This document shows, piece after piece, positions 33,222 through 43,108 of a stretch of DNA of 64,000 nucleotides (its first letter is position 1; every line of letters starts with the position of its first letter). The DNA comes from an uncultured Muribaculaceae bacterium (lineage in GTDB: Bacteria > Bacteroidota > Bacteroidia > Bacteroidales > Muribaculaceae). The stretch is taken from NCBI GenBank assembly GCA_944321725.1, contig CALUMI010000006.1:25490-89489 (forward strand), given 5' to 3'. A model generated the notes under the pieces. That model worked only from the letters and a program-made list of their open reading frames with translations, had not been told where the DNA came from and ran no database searches. Both the position numbers and the translations under genes were made by a program.

Positions 33222-33734
33222 ATGATGAACAGAAAGATTAGGAAATTCTTTATCATAGGCGCATACCGCTCTTATGGCAATTTGGCAAGATTCTTTATGA
33301 GAATGTTTGCCGGAATATTGTTTATGCAATTTGGAATACGCCAAATGGCCAATTATGATTTTTTCTCGGAAGTGTTTCCGAGCATACTCGGCATGGGGTC
33401 GGAATTGACTTTGATAGCGATGATTGTCATTGAGCTGCTGTTTTCAACGCTTGTCATTTTCGGATTTGTCACCCGTATAGCGGCAGTGCCTCCGATGATT
33501 TCCATGATTGTGGCTGAATATTATTTGCTTGCCGGAAATATTATCGATTTGTCGGCGCAGCAGGCAACACAGTCGGGCGTATTCACGAGTATGCAGTTGG
33601 GATATGTGCCGATAATGTTTGTTGGCATGTTCTTTTTCATCATATTGGCCGGACCGGGCAAAATATCGGTTGACTATCTTTTGTCGTTGTATTTTGCCAA
33701 TAAAAATAATTTGAACGAGCTTAGGAATATATAA
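33222..33734 (+). CDS. DoxX-family membrane protein
   Basis: This 170-residue protein has four transmembrane segments: [50 protein letters not shown] and [20 protein letters not shown] followed by KISVDYLL. This is the DoxX/SURF4-like pattern. The partner or substrate is unknown; some members are linked to redox enzymes. Two adjacent ATG codons (33222 and 33225) could start it. Its stop codon shares one base with the start of mnmA (TAATG), implying coupled translation. Confidence 0.8.
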   Translation: MMNRKIRKFFIIGAYRSYGNLARFFMRMFAGILFMQFGIRQMANYDFFSEVFPSILGMGSELTLIAMIVIELLFSTLVIFGFVTRIAAVPPMISMIVAEYYLLAGNIIDLSAQQATQSGVFTSMQLGYVPIMFVGMFFFIILAGPGKISVDYLLSLYFANKNNLNELRNI

Positions 33735-34813
33735 TGAAAATAGCTGTATTGATTTCCGGAGGAGTAGACAGTGCCGTGGTAGTGCACAAGTTGAAGGAGG
33801 AAGGTCATGATTTGACTTTGTTCTATATCCGTATCGGAATGGATACCGATGAGGGCGATTGCTCGGCAGAGGAGGATATAGAGATGTGTACGGCTATTGC
33901 CCATAAGTACGGCCTGCCGCTTGAGGTGGTATCGTTGCATCAGGAATATTGGGACAATGTGATGGAATATGCTTTGCGCACGGTGAAAGCGGGGTTGACC
34001 CCCAATCCTGACATGATGTGCAACAAGATGATAAAATTCGGTTATTTTGAAAGCCGTTGGGGAAAGGATTTCGACAAGACGGCGACCGGACATTATGCCA
34101 CGACTGACGTTGTGGATGGTAAATATTATCTTGCCACGGCTGTCGACAGAGTTAAGGACCAGACTGATTTTCTCGCTCAAATCAGCTACGGACAGCTATC
34201 TCATCTGATGTTTCCCATTGGCTCATTGCCAAAGAGCGAAGTGCGCCGCATTGCAGTGGAGTCGAAGTTGCCCAATGCCTACAGAAAAGACAGCCAGGGG
34301 ATATGCTTTTTGGGCAAAATTAATTATAATGATTTCATCCGCAGGCATCTCGGTGAGAAAAAGGGAAATATAATTGAGATTGAAACGGGCAGGAAGATTG
34401 GTGAGCATAAAGGATATTGGTTTCATACCATAGGGCAGCGGAAAGGACTTGGCCTGAGTGGAGGACCATGGTATGTGGTAAAGAAAAATGTGGCGGATAA
34501 TACAATATATGTTAGCAACGGTTACGACACGGAAAAGCAATATGGGAGGACAATCCATGTCGATGAGATGCATTTCATCTCCGGCGACCCGTGGAATGGG
34601 ACTGCGACACCTGTTGACATAATGTTCAAGAACCGTCATACGCCGGAATTTATCAAGGCCAAATTAGTGCGTCTTGACGGCTCGGAATATGTGATAGAGT
34701 CCGAAAAAAAGGTGCAGGGCATTGCTCCGGGACAATTTGCCGTGATTTATGACGCCTCAGGGCATCTTTGCTATGGCAGCGGAATAATAACAGGTCAGAA
34801 AATCAAGACATAG
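33734..34813 (+). CDS. mnmA: tRNA-uridine 2-sulfurtransferase MnmA
   Basis: MnmA makes 2-thiouridine at the wobble position of tRNA Lys, Glu and Gln. The 359-residue protein has the PP-loop ([16 protein letters not shown]), the catalytic Cys in [13 protein letters not shown], a second Cys in [16 protein letters not shown], and [22 protein letters not shown] central residues (here [10 protein letters not shown]). Typical length. It overlaps doxX by one base and precedes the bifunctional nuclease by 4 bp. Confidence 0.96.
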   Translation: MKIAVLISGGVDSAVVVHKLKEEGHDLTLFYIRIGMDTDEGDCSAEEDIEMCTAIAHKYGLPLEVVSLHQEYWDNVMEYALRTVKAGLTPNPDMMCNKMIKFGYFESRWGKDFDKTATGHYATTDVVDGKYYLATAVDRVKDQTDFLAQISYGQLSHLMFPIGSLPKSEVRRIAVESKLPNAYRKDSQGICFLGKINYNDFIRRHLGEKKGNIIEIETGRKIGEHKGYWFHTIGQRKGLGLSGGPWYVVKKNVADNTIYVSNGYDTEKQYGRTIHVDEMHFISGDPWNGTATPVDIMFKNRHTPEFIKAKLVRLDGSEYVIESEKKVQGIAPGQFAVIYDASGHLCYGSGIITGQKIKT

Positions 34814-34817
34814 AACT

Positions 34818-35420
34818 ATGGAAGATAATAAAGTGAAACTCAGAGTTCTGGGGGTTACATACAATCAGATACAATCAGGCGCATACGCTTTGATACTCGC
34901 GGAAGAGGGCGGACGTTTCCGCATTCCTGTGGTCATTGGCGCGGCGGAGGCACAATCCATTGCCGCAAAATTGGAGAATGTGCAGCTGCCTCGTCCGTTG
35001 GTTCATGATGTGTTTCACACAATGACGCACGCTTTCGGCATTATGCTGAAAGAGGTGTTTATCTACAAATTTCAGCGTGGCGTGTTTTATTCGGAACTGA
35101 CGTTTGCCGATGGTGATAGGGAGGTCAAGATAGATGCCCGTACATCCGATGCCATTGCAATCGCCTTGAGAACAAAATCTCCTATTTACACTACAAAGGA
35201 CATTTTGAAGAATACGGGATTTGCTGTTTCCGGTGACGACACGGTGCTTGACGAGGAAACACCGGCAGCCGAAGGGTTGGAAACCGTCCCGCTGACACGC
35301 TTTGCGATTCCGGAACTTGAGAAAATGCTGAAATCAAGTATCGTCAAAGAGGAGTATGAGCGTGCTGCCGAGATAAAGAAAGTAATCGACGAGAAAAAAG
35401 CGCAGAGTGCCGAAAAATAA
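34818..35420 (+). CDS. Bifunctional nuclease (DUF151) with UVR motif
   Basis: The 200-residue protein has the BFN/DUF151 domain at 1-130 (LILAEEGGRFRIPVVIGAAE, RPLVHDVFHTM, DARTSDAIAIALRTKSPIYT) and a C-terminal UVR-type helical pair (about 155-195, LEKMLKSSIVKEEYERAAEI). Plant members of the family have DNase and RNase activity; the bacterial role is unproven. It lies between mnmA (4 bp) and a nucleoside transporter gene. Confidence 0.88.
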   Translation: MEDNKVKLRVLGVTYNQIQSGAYALILAEEGGRFRIPVVIGAAEAQSIAAKLENVQLPRPLVHDVFHTMTHAFGIMLKEVFIYKFQRGVFYSELTFADGDREVKIDARTSDAIAIALRTKSPIYTTKDILKNTGFAVSGDDTVLDEETPAAEGLETVPLTRFAIPELEKMLKSSIVKEEYERAAEIKKVIDEKKAQSAEK

Positions 35421-35468
35421 AGAGAATTATATAAAATCCGAATATCATAATAAAAAACAGAAAACATT

Positions 35469-36740
35469 ATGGGACATATCCGTATAAGATTGGCAGTGAT
35501 GAATTTCCTGCAATTTGCAGTGTGGGGCGCGTACTTGACCTCAATGGGAACTTATCTTGGAAAGATTGGCATGGGAGAGCATATAGGAATTTTTTATGCC
35601 ATGCAGGGAGTGGTTTCTTTGTTTATGCCGGCGGTGCTCGGTATAATAGCCGACCGTTGGATACCAGCGCAGAAGCTGTTGAGCCTCAGCCATGTAGTGG
35701 CGGCCTTGTTTATGATAAGCGCGGGATATTACGGAATGGTTGAGGGCAGCGCGGCCGATTTTTCTTGCCTGTTTGCGCTGTATTCGCTGAGTGTGGCATT
35801 CTATATGCCTACTTTGGCATTGTCGAACTCGGTGGCCTACACGTCGCTTGAGAAAGTAGGGCTTGACACCGTAAAGGCTTTTCCTCCGATACGCACACTC
35901 GGCACTGTTGGATTTATCTGCATGATGTGGGTTGTGGATTTGTTGGGATTGCAAGATAATCACGGACAATTTTTTGCGTCGGGCGTTGTGGGGTTATTGC
36001 TCGGCATATATGCCTTGACATTGCCGGCCTGTCCTGTAGCCAAAGATGGCAGCTCCAAATCGTTGGCTGAGGCTTTGGGCTTGAAAGCCTTTTTATTGTT
36101 CAAGCAAAAGCGTATGGCCATATTTTTTATATTTTCGGTATTGCTTGGCGTGTCGCTGCAAATAACCAACGGTTTTGCAAATCCTTATATAACGAGTTTT
36201 GAGTCATTGCCGGAATATGCCGACACATTTGGTGTGCAACATGCCAACATCCTGATTTCGCTGTCGCAAATTTCGGAGGCATTGTGCATTTTGTTGATAC
36301 CTTTTGTCTTAAGCCGGTTTGGAATAAAGAGGGTAATGCTTATCGCCATGATAGCGTGGGTGCTTCGTTTCGGATTGTTCGGATTGGGCGACCCGGGCGA
36401 CGGAGTGTGGATGTTTGTCCTGTCGATGATAGTTTATGGCGTGGCATTCGATTTTTTCAATGTTTCAGGCTCATTGTTCGTTGATAAAGAAACAGACCAA
36501 AGCGTGCGCTCAAGCGCACAGGGACTGTTTGTGCTTATGACTAACGGCATTGGCGCCACTGTCGGTACACTCAGTGCGCAGGCCGTCATTAACCGGTTTG
36601 TGGATTTCAACGCGTCGGTGCCGCAAACCGAAGGGTGGCAGACCTCCTGGCTGATATTTTCCGCATACGCTTTGGTTGTGGCTGTCTTGTTTGCCATTGT
36701 GTTTAAAAACAACCATAATCAAAACCCTGTAAAGCGATAG
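35469..36740 (+). CDS. Nucleoside permease of the major facilitator superfamily (NupG-like)
   Basis: The 423-residue protein has about twelve transmembrane helices. The N-terminus RLAVMNFLQFAVWGAYLTSMG and the cytoplasmic GIIADRWIPAQKLL segment mark the nucleoside:H+ symporter group (NupG/XapB). It imports purine and pyrimidine nucleosides. The next gene, rsmE, starts 2 bp after its stop. Confidence 0.88.
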   Translation: MGHIRIRLAVMNFLQFAVWGAYLTSMGTYLGKIGMGEHIGIFYAMQGVVSLFMPAVLGIIADRWIPAQKLLSLSHVVAALFMISAGYYGMVEGSAADFSCLFALYSLSVAFYMPTLALSNSVAYTSLEKVGLDTVKAFPPIRTLGTVGFICMMWVVDLLGLQDNHGQFFASGVVGLLLGIYALTLPACPVAKDGSSKSLAEALGLKAFLLFKQKRMAIFFIFSVLLGVSLQITNGFANPYITSFESLPEYADTFGVQHANILISLSQISEALCILLIPFVLSRFGIKRVMLIAMIAWVLRFGLFGLGDPGDGVWMFVLSMIVYGVAFDFFNVSGSLFVDKETDQSVRSSAQGLFVLMTNGIGATVGTLSAQAVINRFVDFNASVPQTEGWQTSWLIFSAYALVVAVLFAIVFKNNHNQNPVKR

Positions 36741-36742
36741 CG

Positions 36743-37447
36743 ATGCACCGGTTTTATGCTCCTGATATAGAATCTGACAATCTGCTGCCTGAGGACGAGG
36801 CGCGGCATTGTGTCCGTGTGCTGCGGTTGTCGGAGGGCGAGCTGTTGGAGGTGGTCGACGGCAAAGGCAATTTGTTTGTTTGCAGATTGGTTAATGCTGA
36901 TTTAAGGCATTGCCTTGTAGACATAGAAGACAGACAATCGCTGCCTGCACATTGGGGCTGCGACATTTCAATAGCTATTGCTCCGACAAAAAATATCGAC
37001 CGTTTGGAATGGATGGTGGAAAAGGTGGTTGAAATGGGTGTTGACCGTATCATCCCTGTGTCGTGCAGATATTCCGAGCGTAAAGTACTGAAAACGGAGC
37101 GTTTGCATAAAATAGCTGTTTCTGCGATGAAGCAGTCGCTGAAAACGCGGTTGCCGGTTGTCGACGAGCTTACACCGGTGGAAAATGTGTTGAGGGCGCA
37201 ATATCCGGGTCAGCGTTTCATCGCATATTGCGACCGGGAGTTTGAGCGGCGAAGTTTTGTCAAAGAATATACAAAAGGCGGTAATGTGCTTGTTCTGATT
37301 GGCCCGGAAGGGGATTTCAGCAAGGATGAGATACGCATGGCCGTAGACTCCGGTTTCATGCCCGTAAGTTTGGGTGAGAGCCGCTTGCGCACGGAAACGG
37401 CGGGAGTTTTTGCCTGTGCCGCCATACATACGATAAATCAATTATGA
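36743..37447 (+). CDS. rsmE: 16S rRNA (uracil(1498)-N(3))-methyltransferase
   Basis: This 234-residue SPOUT-class enzyme methylates U1498 of 16S rRNA. The N-terminal PUA-like part begins HRFYAPDIESDN with EARHCVRVLRLSEGE. The knotted SAM site shows VLIGPEGDFSKDEIRMA and SLGESRLRTETAGVFACAAI. The gene is packed 2 bp after the transporter gene and 1 bp before kdsA. Confidence 0.95.
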   Translation: MHRFYAPDIESDNLLPEDEARHCVRVLRLSEGELLEVVDGKGNLFVCRLVNADLRHCLVDIEDRQSLPAHWGCDISIAIAPTKNIDRLEWMVEKVVEMGVDRIIPVSCRYSERKVLKTERLHKIAVSAMKQSLKTRLPVVDELTPVENVLRAQYPGQRFIAYCDREFERRSFVKEYTKGGNVLVLIGPEGDFSKDEIRMAVDSGFMPVSLGESRLRTETAGVFACAAIHTINQL

Positions 37448-37448
37448 T

Positions 37449-38255
37449 ATGATAGAAAAATTGCAATCATCAAAATCCGGCAATTTTTTTCTGCTTGCCG
37501 GTCCTTGTGTCATAGAAGGCGAAAACATGGCAATCGATATTGCCGGGCATATATCTGAGATAGCGAGGGCTTTGGATATTCCGTATGTGTTCAAGGGCAG
37601 CTACCGCAAGGCCAACCGTTCTCGTGTGGACTCTTTCACGGGGATAGGCGACATAAAAGCTTTGGAGATTTTAAGAAAGGTGAGGGATACTTTCGATATT
37701 CCTGTCGTTACTGACATACACACTCCCGACGAGGCGGCCATGGCGGCTGAGTATGTGGATGTGCTTCAAATACCGGCTTTTCTGTGCCGTCAGACAGATT
37801 TGCTTGTTGCGGCGGCAAAGACCGGAAAGATGGTTAATATAAAAAAAGGGCAGTTCCTTTCTCCTGAGTCCATGAGGTTCGCCGTGCAGAAAGTGAGGGA
37901 TGCCGGCAACAACGATGTAGCTGTCACGGAGCGCGGAACCACTTTCGGATATCAGGACCTGATAGTTGATTTTCGCGGTTTTCCTGTGATGAGGCAATAT
38001 GCGCCGGTGGTGCTCGATGTGACTCATTCGCTTCAGCAGCCCAACCGGACGGAGGGAGTTACAGGCGGCTTGCCACACCTGATTGAAACGATGGCGCGTT
38101 GCGGTATTGCTGCCGGAGCCGACGGCCTGTTCATGGAAACCCACCCCAATCCTTCTGAGGCTAAATCGGATGGAGCCAATATGCTCCCTCTCTCGGATAT
38201 CAAAGGCTTGCTTGAAAGGCTCACGGAGTTGAGAATGGCAGTTAATCGTTTGTGA
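37449..38255 (+). CDS. kdsA: 3-deoxy-8-phosphooctulonate synthase (Kdo8P synthase)
   Basis: KdsA condenses phosphoenolpyruvate and arabinose 5-phosphate to Kdo 8-phosphate for lipid A-core. The 268-residue protein shows LAGPCVIEGEN, KGSYRKANRSRVDSFTG, LQIPAFLCRQTDLLVAAA, and NIKKGQFLSPESM. Cys20 in AGPC occupies the place of the metal-binding Cys of the metal-dependent class, so this enzyme probably needs a divalent metal, unlike E. coli KdsA. It is last in the operon from DUF5106. Confidence 0.95.
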   Translation: MIEKLQSSKSGNFFLLAGPCVIEGENMAIDIAGHISEIARALDIPYVFKGSYRKANRSRVDSFTGIGDIKALEILRKVRDTFDIPVVTDIHTPDEAAMAAEYVDVLQIPAFLCRQTDLLVAAAKTGKMVNIKKGQFLSPESMRFAVQKVRDAGNNDVAVTERGTTFGYQDLIVDFRGFPVMRQYAPVVLDVTHSLQQPNRTEGVTGGLPHLIETMARCGIAAGADGLFMETHPNPSEAKSDGANMLPLSDIKGLLERLTELRMAVNRL

Positions 38256-38322
38256 GTGTGAACAAACGGTATGCTGCCGTGTGTTATATATTTAAGGTGG
38301 AATTTTATAAAAATTTAAAACC

Positions 38323-39975
38323 ATGGGATTGCATATAAATAAGATTATAGAGAGCTCTATCCGTAAGAATTGGGAAGAGCTTGCAATGACTGATTTCAAC
38401 GGGATATCATTGCAATATAGAGATGTGGCGCGGAAAATAGCAAAATTGCATCTGTTGTTTGAGAAAGCAGGAGTGGGCAGAGGCGATAAAGTGGCTATTT
38501 GCGGTAAAAACGGCACGCAATGGTCGGTGGCTTTCCTTGCGGTTTTGACTTATGGGGCTGTAGCCGTGCCTATTTTGCATGAGTTTAAGCCTGACAACAT
38601 GCTGCATATCATAAACCACTCGGAATCGAAATTGCTTTTTGCCGACGTTGCTGTTTGGGAAAATCTTGATGCCGACAGTATGCCGTTTATTGAGGGCGTG
38701 TTCAATATCGCCGATTTCAGTTTGCTGTTGTCGCGCAAAGACGAGATAACCGAAGCGAGAAAAACGCTTAACGCTTTGTTTGGCAACCGCTATCCAGAGC
38801 GGTTTACGCAGGATGATGTGATTTATGGGGAATTTGACAGAAACTCATTGGCTGTGCTTAGCTATACATCGGGTTCTACCGGATTCTCCAAAGGCGTGAT
38901 GATTCCGTATCGTGCCATAGAGTCAAACATAAATTTCGCTCTTGAGAAGCTCACTTTTTTAGGGCCGGGCGACGGATTGATTTGTATGCTTCCTCTTGCC
39001 CACATGTTAGGGCTTGTGGTTGAAATGATGCACCCGTTCTCTAAAGGTTGCCATGTCTATTTTCTTACACGTGTGCCTTCTCCGAAAATAATAATGGACG
39101 CGTTTGCGAAAGTTAAGCCCCGTCTGATTGTTACGGTGCCTTTGATTCTTGAGAAAATAATCAAGACCAAAGTGTTTCCTCTTTTGGAGAAGCCCTATAT
39201 GCGGATGCTGATGACAGTGCCTTTCGTAAATGACCATTTGCTTGGAAAAATCAAGGCGCGGCTGAATGAAACGTTTGGAGGAAATCTGTATGAGATTATA
39301 ATTGGCGGTGCCGCGTTGAACAAGGATGTCGAGAAATTCCTGCGCCGTATAGAGTTTCCTTATACAGTGGGCTACGGCATGACGGAATGCGCCCCTTTGA
39401 TTTCGTATGCCGGGCATGAGGAGAACCGTATGGGGTCGTGCGGAAAAGTCGTTGACCGCATGGAGGCTGTCGTTGAGTCGCCTGATGCCGCTAATATTGC
39501 GGGAGAACTGAAAGTGAGGGGCGACAACGTGATGCTTGGCTATTATAAAAACGATGCCGCGACAAGTGAGGCTTTACGCGGCGAGTGGCTATATACGGGC
39601 GATTTGTGCTGCATGGACGAGGATGGGTTTATCTATATACGCGGGCGTAATAAGAATATGATACTCGGTCCGTCCGGACAGAATATCTATCCTGAGGAGA
39701 TAGAGCAGAAGCTCAACAACATGCCATACGTGTGCGAGTCTATTGTTGTTTCTAACGATGGCAGGCTTATGGCTTTGATTTATCCGGATTTCGAGCTTGC
39801 CCGCCAACAGTCGTTGGCCGCTGATGATATCGAGAGAATTATGAATGACAACATAGCAAATCTTAATCAGGAATTGCCGTCGTATTCGCAAGTGGCAGGC
39901 GTGAAAATTTATACGGAAGAGTTTGAGAAGACACCAAAACGCTCCATAAAACGTTATTTATATCAATATAAATAA
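38323..39975 (+). CDS. AMP-binding long-chain fatty acid-CoA ligase
   Basis: The 550-residue adenylate-forming enzyme activates a carboxylic acid, probably a fatty acid, to an acyl-AMP and then acyl-CoA. Visible are the phosphate loop LSYTSGSTGFSKGVMI, YGMTECAPLI (A5), the hinge YTGDLCCMDEDGFIYIRGR (A7/A8) and the C-terminal catalytic Lys region EKTPKRSIKRYLYQY. The length and N-terminus fit the bacterial FadD/FAA1 group. It stands 67 bp after kdsA and may be in the same transcript. Specificity is inferred. Confidence 0.92.
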   Translation: MGLHINKIIESSIRKNWEELAMTDFNGISLQYRDVARKIAKLHLLFEKAGVGRGDKVAICGKNGTQWSVAFLAVLTYGAVAVPILHEFKPDNMLHIINHSESKLLFADVAVWENLDADSMPFIEGVFNIADFSLLLSRKDEITEARKTLNALFGNRYPERFTQDDVIYGEFDRNSLAVLSYTSGSTGFSKGVMIPYRAIESNINFALEKLTFLGPGDGLICMLPLAHMLGLVVEMMHPFSKGCHVYFLTRVPSPKIIMDAFAKVKPRLIVTVPLILEKIIKTKVFPLLEKPYMRMLMTVPFVNDHLLGKIKARLNETFGGNLYEIIIGGAALNKDVEKFLRRIEFPYTVGYGMTECAPLISYAGHEENRMGSCGKVVDRMEAVVESPDAANIAGELKVRGDNVMLGYYKNDAATSEALRGEWLYTGDLCCMDEDGFIYIRGRNKNMILGPSGQNIYPEEIEQKLNNMPYVCESIVVSNDGRLMALIYPDFELARQQSLAADDIERIMNDNIANLNQELPSYSQVAGVKIYTEEFEKTPKRSIKRYLYQYK

Positions 39976-40040
39976 CATTAAAAAGGCGTTCTAATTACTC
40001 TTAATTTGCTATTTTCGCAAAATATTTGAATTATGACAAG

Positions 40041-40484
40041 ATGGATAGAGTAAAAGTCAAAATAATCAATCATTCTGACAACGATTTGCCGCGTTACGGC
40101 ACTCTGCTGTCGGCCGGCATGGACTTGAGAGCAAATTTGAGCGAGCCGGTCACGTTGAAGCCTTTAGAACGCCGCTTGATTCCGACAGGATTGTTTATGG
40201 AGTTGCCCGAAGGCTATGAGTGCCAAATACGTCCCCGCAGCGGGCTGGCGTTGAAAAAGGGTATTACGGTGCTTAATTCTCCGGGTACAATCGATGCCGA
40301 TTACCGTGGCGAAATATGTGTGATATTGGTCAATTTGTCATCAGAGCCGTTTGTTGTCGAGCACGGTGAGAGAATCTGCCAAATGGTTGTCGCTCGTCAT
40401 TCTGTCGTTGAGTGGGAACTTACCGACAAACTTGCTGAAAGCGAACGCAGCTCCGGAGGATTCGGACATACGGGAATGAAATAA
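40041..40484 (+). CDS. dut: Deoxyuridine 5'-triphosphate nucleotidohydrolase
   Basis: The dUTPase hydrolyses dUTP to dUMP, keeping uracil out of DNA. The 147-residue protein has all five motifs: [42 protein letters not shown] and [10 protein letters not shown]. The ATG at 40041 gives the usual length; the frame is open to a TTG 15 nt upstream. It heads an operon with a TPR protein, DUF4292, EnvC-like, FemAB-like and flippase genes. Confidence 0.97.
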   Translation: MDRVKVKIINHSDNDLPRYGTLLSAGMDLRANLSEPVTLKPLERRLIPTGLFMELPEGYECQIRPRSGLALKKGITVLNSPGTIDADYRGEICVILVNLSSEPFVVEHGERICQMVVARHSVVEWELTDKLAESERSSGGFGHTGMK

Positions 40485-40498
40485 TTCTGTTGGTTGTG

Positions 40499-42244
40499 AT
40501 GAGATTAAGATTGTTTGGAGTTTTGTGTATGCCTTTGCTTCTCATGGCAATGGCATTTCCGGCTTATTCCGGCAAGAGGCATGCTGATGTTTTTGCCAAC
40601 GAGAGAAAGGCGGAAGTGCTGTATATGGAGGCATTGGTGAAAAGAGTGGAGGGCGACAATGCCTCATTTTTCGATTTGATAGAGCGCGCATACCGCCTCG
40701 ATCCTGATAATTCTATCATAGCATATTATTACGGTTATGCCTTGCTGATGTTTGAAGACCAGCCGGTGTCGAAGGTAAGAGAGGGGTTGCGGCTGATGAG
40801 GAAACACTTTGAGAAGCATCCTGATGATTTCTATGAGAACTACCTCTATGCCTTGGTCTGCAACCAGACCGGCAATAAGGATGAGGCAATAGCCGTGTGG
40901 GAAAAATTGATAAGCCTTGACAGGGGAAAGATTCAATTATATCCTTTGCTTGCCGACGGTTATGCCGGAAAAGGCGATTTTAAAAAAGCCATAGCCGCAT
41001 ACGATTCTTTAGAACGCTCCGAAGGGCGGTCGAGCGCAATATCAGTGCGTAAAATAAGTTATATGCTTGCGCTCAACGACACGGCGGCAGTGCTCTCTGA
41101 AGGCAGGTCGTTGCTCAAAGAGGCTCCCAATAATTTTTCATACAACATGCTCATGGGCGATGTATTCATGCAGCTTTCCGACACCGACAGCGCCATGGTA
41201 TATTATGATAAAGCCCAAAAGATAGAGCCCGATAACGGGTATGTGTATCTTTCGAAAGCCAATGTGTATATCAATGAGGGCGATTCGCTGAATTATGAGC
41301 GTGAGATAACAGCGGCGGCGGTTAATAAGAATCTCGATGTGGATGTGAAAATCAGAATCCTTACAAATTATATACGCCAATGTATAGAGGAGAATGACTC
41401 ATCCGCGCGTGTAGACAATATGTTTAAAATCGTAATCGAGCAGCATCCGCATGAAAGCGGAATATTGAAGCTTTATTGTGATTATCTGACATTCAAGCAC
41501 GATTATGTGAATGCGGCAGAGCAGTTGTCGTATGCTTTGGACATCAATCCTACCGATGTGAAAAGCTGGGAGCGTCTGATGTGGCTGTATATCTATGTCG
41601 ATGAGCCGCAAAAAGCTATAGATGCCGGAGAGAAAGCGTTGACATACAATCCGGATGAGCTTTCGGTTTATCAGATAATGGCTGTTGCTTATTATAACAA
41701 GGAGGATTATAAGAAAAGCCTTGAGGTTTACCAACAGCTGTTGGATAAAAATGCCTCATTCCACACTGTCAACGAGTCGGATATTTATTCCGGAATGGCA
41801 GAAGTGTACAACAAGTTGGGGGAAACGGAAAAATCGTTCTCATATTATGAGAAAGCCATAGAATTGTCGCCCAACAATTATTTGGCTCTTAATAATTATG
41901 CCTATTCGTTGTGTATATCGGGAGGCGATTTGGAAAAGGCCGAGAGAATGTCGAGGACAGCTGTTGACGCGGATCCTGAGAATGTTTCTTTTCTCGACAC
42001 TTATGCTTGGATTTGCTTCTTGAAACGCGACTATAAGCAGGCTTTGGAGTACATTGAGCGTGCGATGTCGGAAAATGGCGATGAGGAGCCTTCTGCTGAG
42101 ATGTTTGAGCACTATGGCGATATTCTATTTATGAATGGTGACCCTGAAGGAGCTTTGCGGGAATGGAAGAAGGCGTTGGAGCTTAATCCCGACTCAGAAC
42201 TGCTGAAGCGCAAAGTGAAGAATAAGACATATTTCTATGAATAG
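40499..42244 (+). CDS. Exported tetratricopeptide-repeat protein
   Basis: The 581-residue protein has a signal peptide (start at the ATG at 40499). It then has about a dozen TPR units across the whole length (for example MVYYDKAQKIEPDNGYVYLS, SFSYYEKAIELSPNNYLALN, ALREWKKALELNPDSELL). It probably acts in the periplasm as a scaffold for envelope proteins. It follows dut by 14 bp and overlaps the DUF4292 gene by 8 bp. This trio of dut, TPR and DUF4292 before an EnvC gene is common in the order, which hints at a shared envelope role. Confidence 0.88.
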   Translation: MRLRLFGVLCMPLLLMAMAFPAYSGKRHADVFANERKAEVLYMEALVKRVEGDNASFFDLIERAYRLDPDNSIIAYYYGYALLMFEDQPVSKVREGLRLMRKHFEKHPDDFYENYLYALVCNQTGNKDEAIAVWEKLISLDRGKIQLYPLLADGYAGKGDFKKAIAAYDSLERSEGRSSAISVRKISYMLALNDTAAVLSEGRSLLKEAPNNFSYNMLMGDVFMQLSDTDSAMVYYDKAQKIEPDNGYVYLSKANVYINEGDSLNYEREITAAAVNKNLDVDVKIRILTNYIRQCIEENDSSARVDNMFKIVIEQHPHESGILKLYCDYLTFKHDYVNAAEQLSYALDINPTDVKSWERLMWLYIYVDEPQKAIDAGEKALTYNPDELSVYQIMAVAYYNKEDYKKSLEVYQQLLDKNASFHTVNESDIYSGMAEVYNKLGETEKSFSYYEKAIELSPNNYLALNNYAYSLCISGGDLEKAERMSRTAVDADPENVSFLDTYAWICFLKRDYKQALEYIERAMSENGDEEPSAEMFEHYGDILFMNGDPEGALREWKKALELNPDSELLKRKVKNKTYFYE

Positions 42245-43094
42245 CGGTTTGTATTTGAAAACATTGCTTTTTGTGTCTGTGTTGGCCGGCCTTGCGGGGT
42301 GCGGCACCCACAAGTCGGGCTATGTGGCCGAGAATTATGAGTATACCGAAGAGGCAGACAGCGGAGATTCCGACTTTGGGGATTATAATATGGCTTCTGT
42401 CGTGGACAGTTATCCGGAATGGAGCGATGTGACTATCTCAGGAAGTATGGTCATCGGAATGGGCAGCAGCCTTAAAAGCACGGTTGTGGTGAGAATGATA
42501 AAAGATAAGTCGGTTTCTATCTCGATACGTCCGATTTTGGGGATAGAAATGGGAAAGATTTATTTTGAGGGCGATACGGTGACGGTTGTCGACAAATACC
42601 ATAAAGCCTATCTGCAAGAGCCTGTAAGCGCGGTCTTTGGCAAATATCTCGATATGGCTTCTTTGCAGAGTTTGTTGTTGTCGTATCCTTTTGCTGTCGG
42701 CTATGGGGCTCTTGACGAGTATAACTCCGAAGAAATGGAGTCGGCTGCCGGAGATAATGGAGATTGGGTAATTTCTCCAAAAAGGCAGACAGAGAATTTT
42801 GCGTATAGCTTTGACATGAATGAAAATAATATAAAGCGTTTTAATATAGTGGTTGACGATTCCGGTAAAGGCTCAGCCTATTCCATAAATTTCAGCGGAT
42901 ACGAGTTTTCGGGCATTTATCGCATGGCAACGTTGATTGCGGCTGATATTCCTTTGGTGGGCGGCACGGCATTTTTTGAGTTGAAATATAAGTCGGTCAA
43001 ATGGGATACCGGAAATTCCGACTCGGTTTCTATTCCTTCGGGGGCTGTGCGCTATGGCTTTAAGGATATAATGAGAATGATTACACAGCAATAA
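42237..43094 (+). CDS. DUF4292 lipoprotein (LolB-like fold)
   Basis: The 285-residue lipoprotein (lipobox LAGLAGCG, Cys22) has an acidic linker and a beta-rich domain (about 60-280), with SMVIGMGSSLKSTVVVRMIK and SISIRPILGIEMGKIYFEGDT. The pattern resembles DUF4292 and, distantly, LolA/LolB half-barrels that hold lipid. A role in lipoprotein or lipid handling at the outer membrane is inference. It overlaps the TPR gene by 8 bp and precedes the EnvC-like gene by 14 bp. Confidence 0.82.
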   Translation: MNSGLYLKTLLFVSVLAGLAGCGTHKSGYVAENYEYTEEADSGDSDFGDYNMASVVDSYPEWSDVTISGSMVIGMGSSLKSTVVVRMIKDKSVSISIRPILGIEMGKIYFEGDTVTVVDKYHKAYLQEPVSAVFGKYLDMASLQSLLLSYPFAVGYGALDEYNSEEMESAAGDNGDWVISPKRQTENFAYSFDMNENNIKRFNIVVDDSGKGSAYSINFSGYEFSGIYRMATLIAADIPLVGGTAFFELKYKSVKWDTGNSDSVSIPSGAVRYGFKDIMRMITQQ

Positions 43095-43108
43095 GAGGAT
43101 TATAGGCG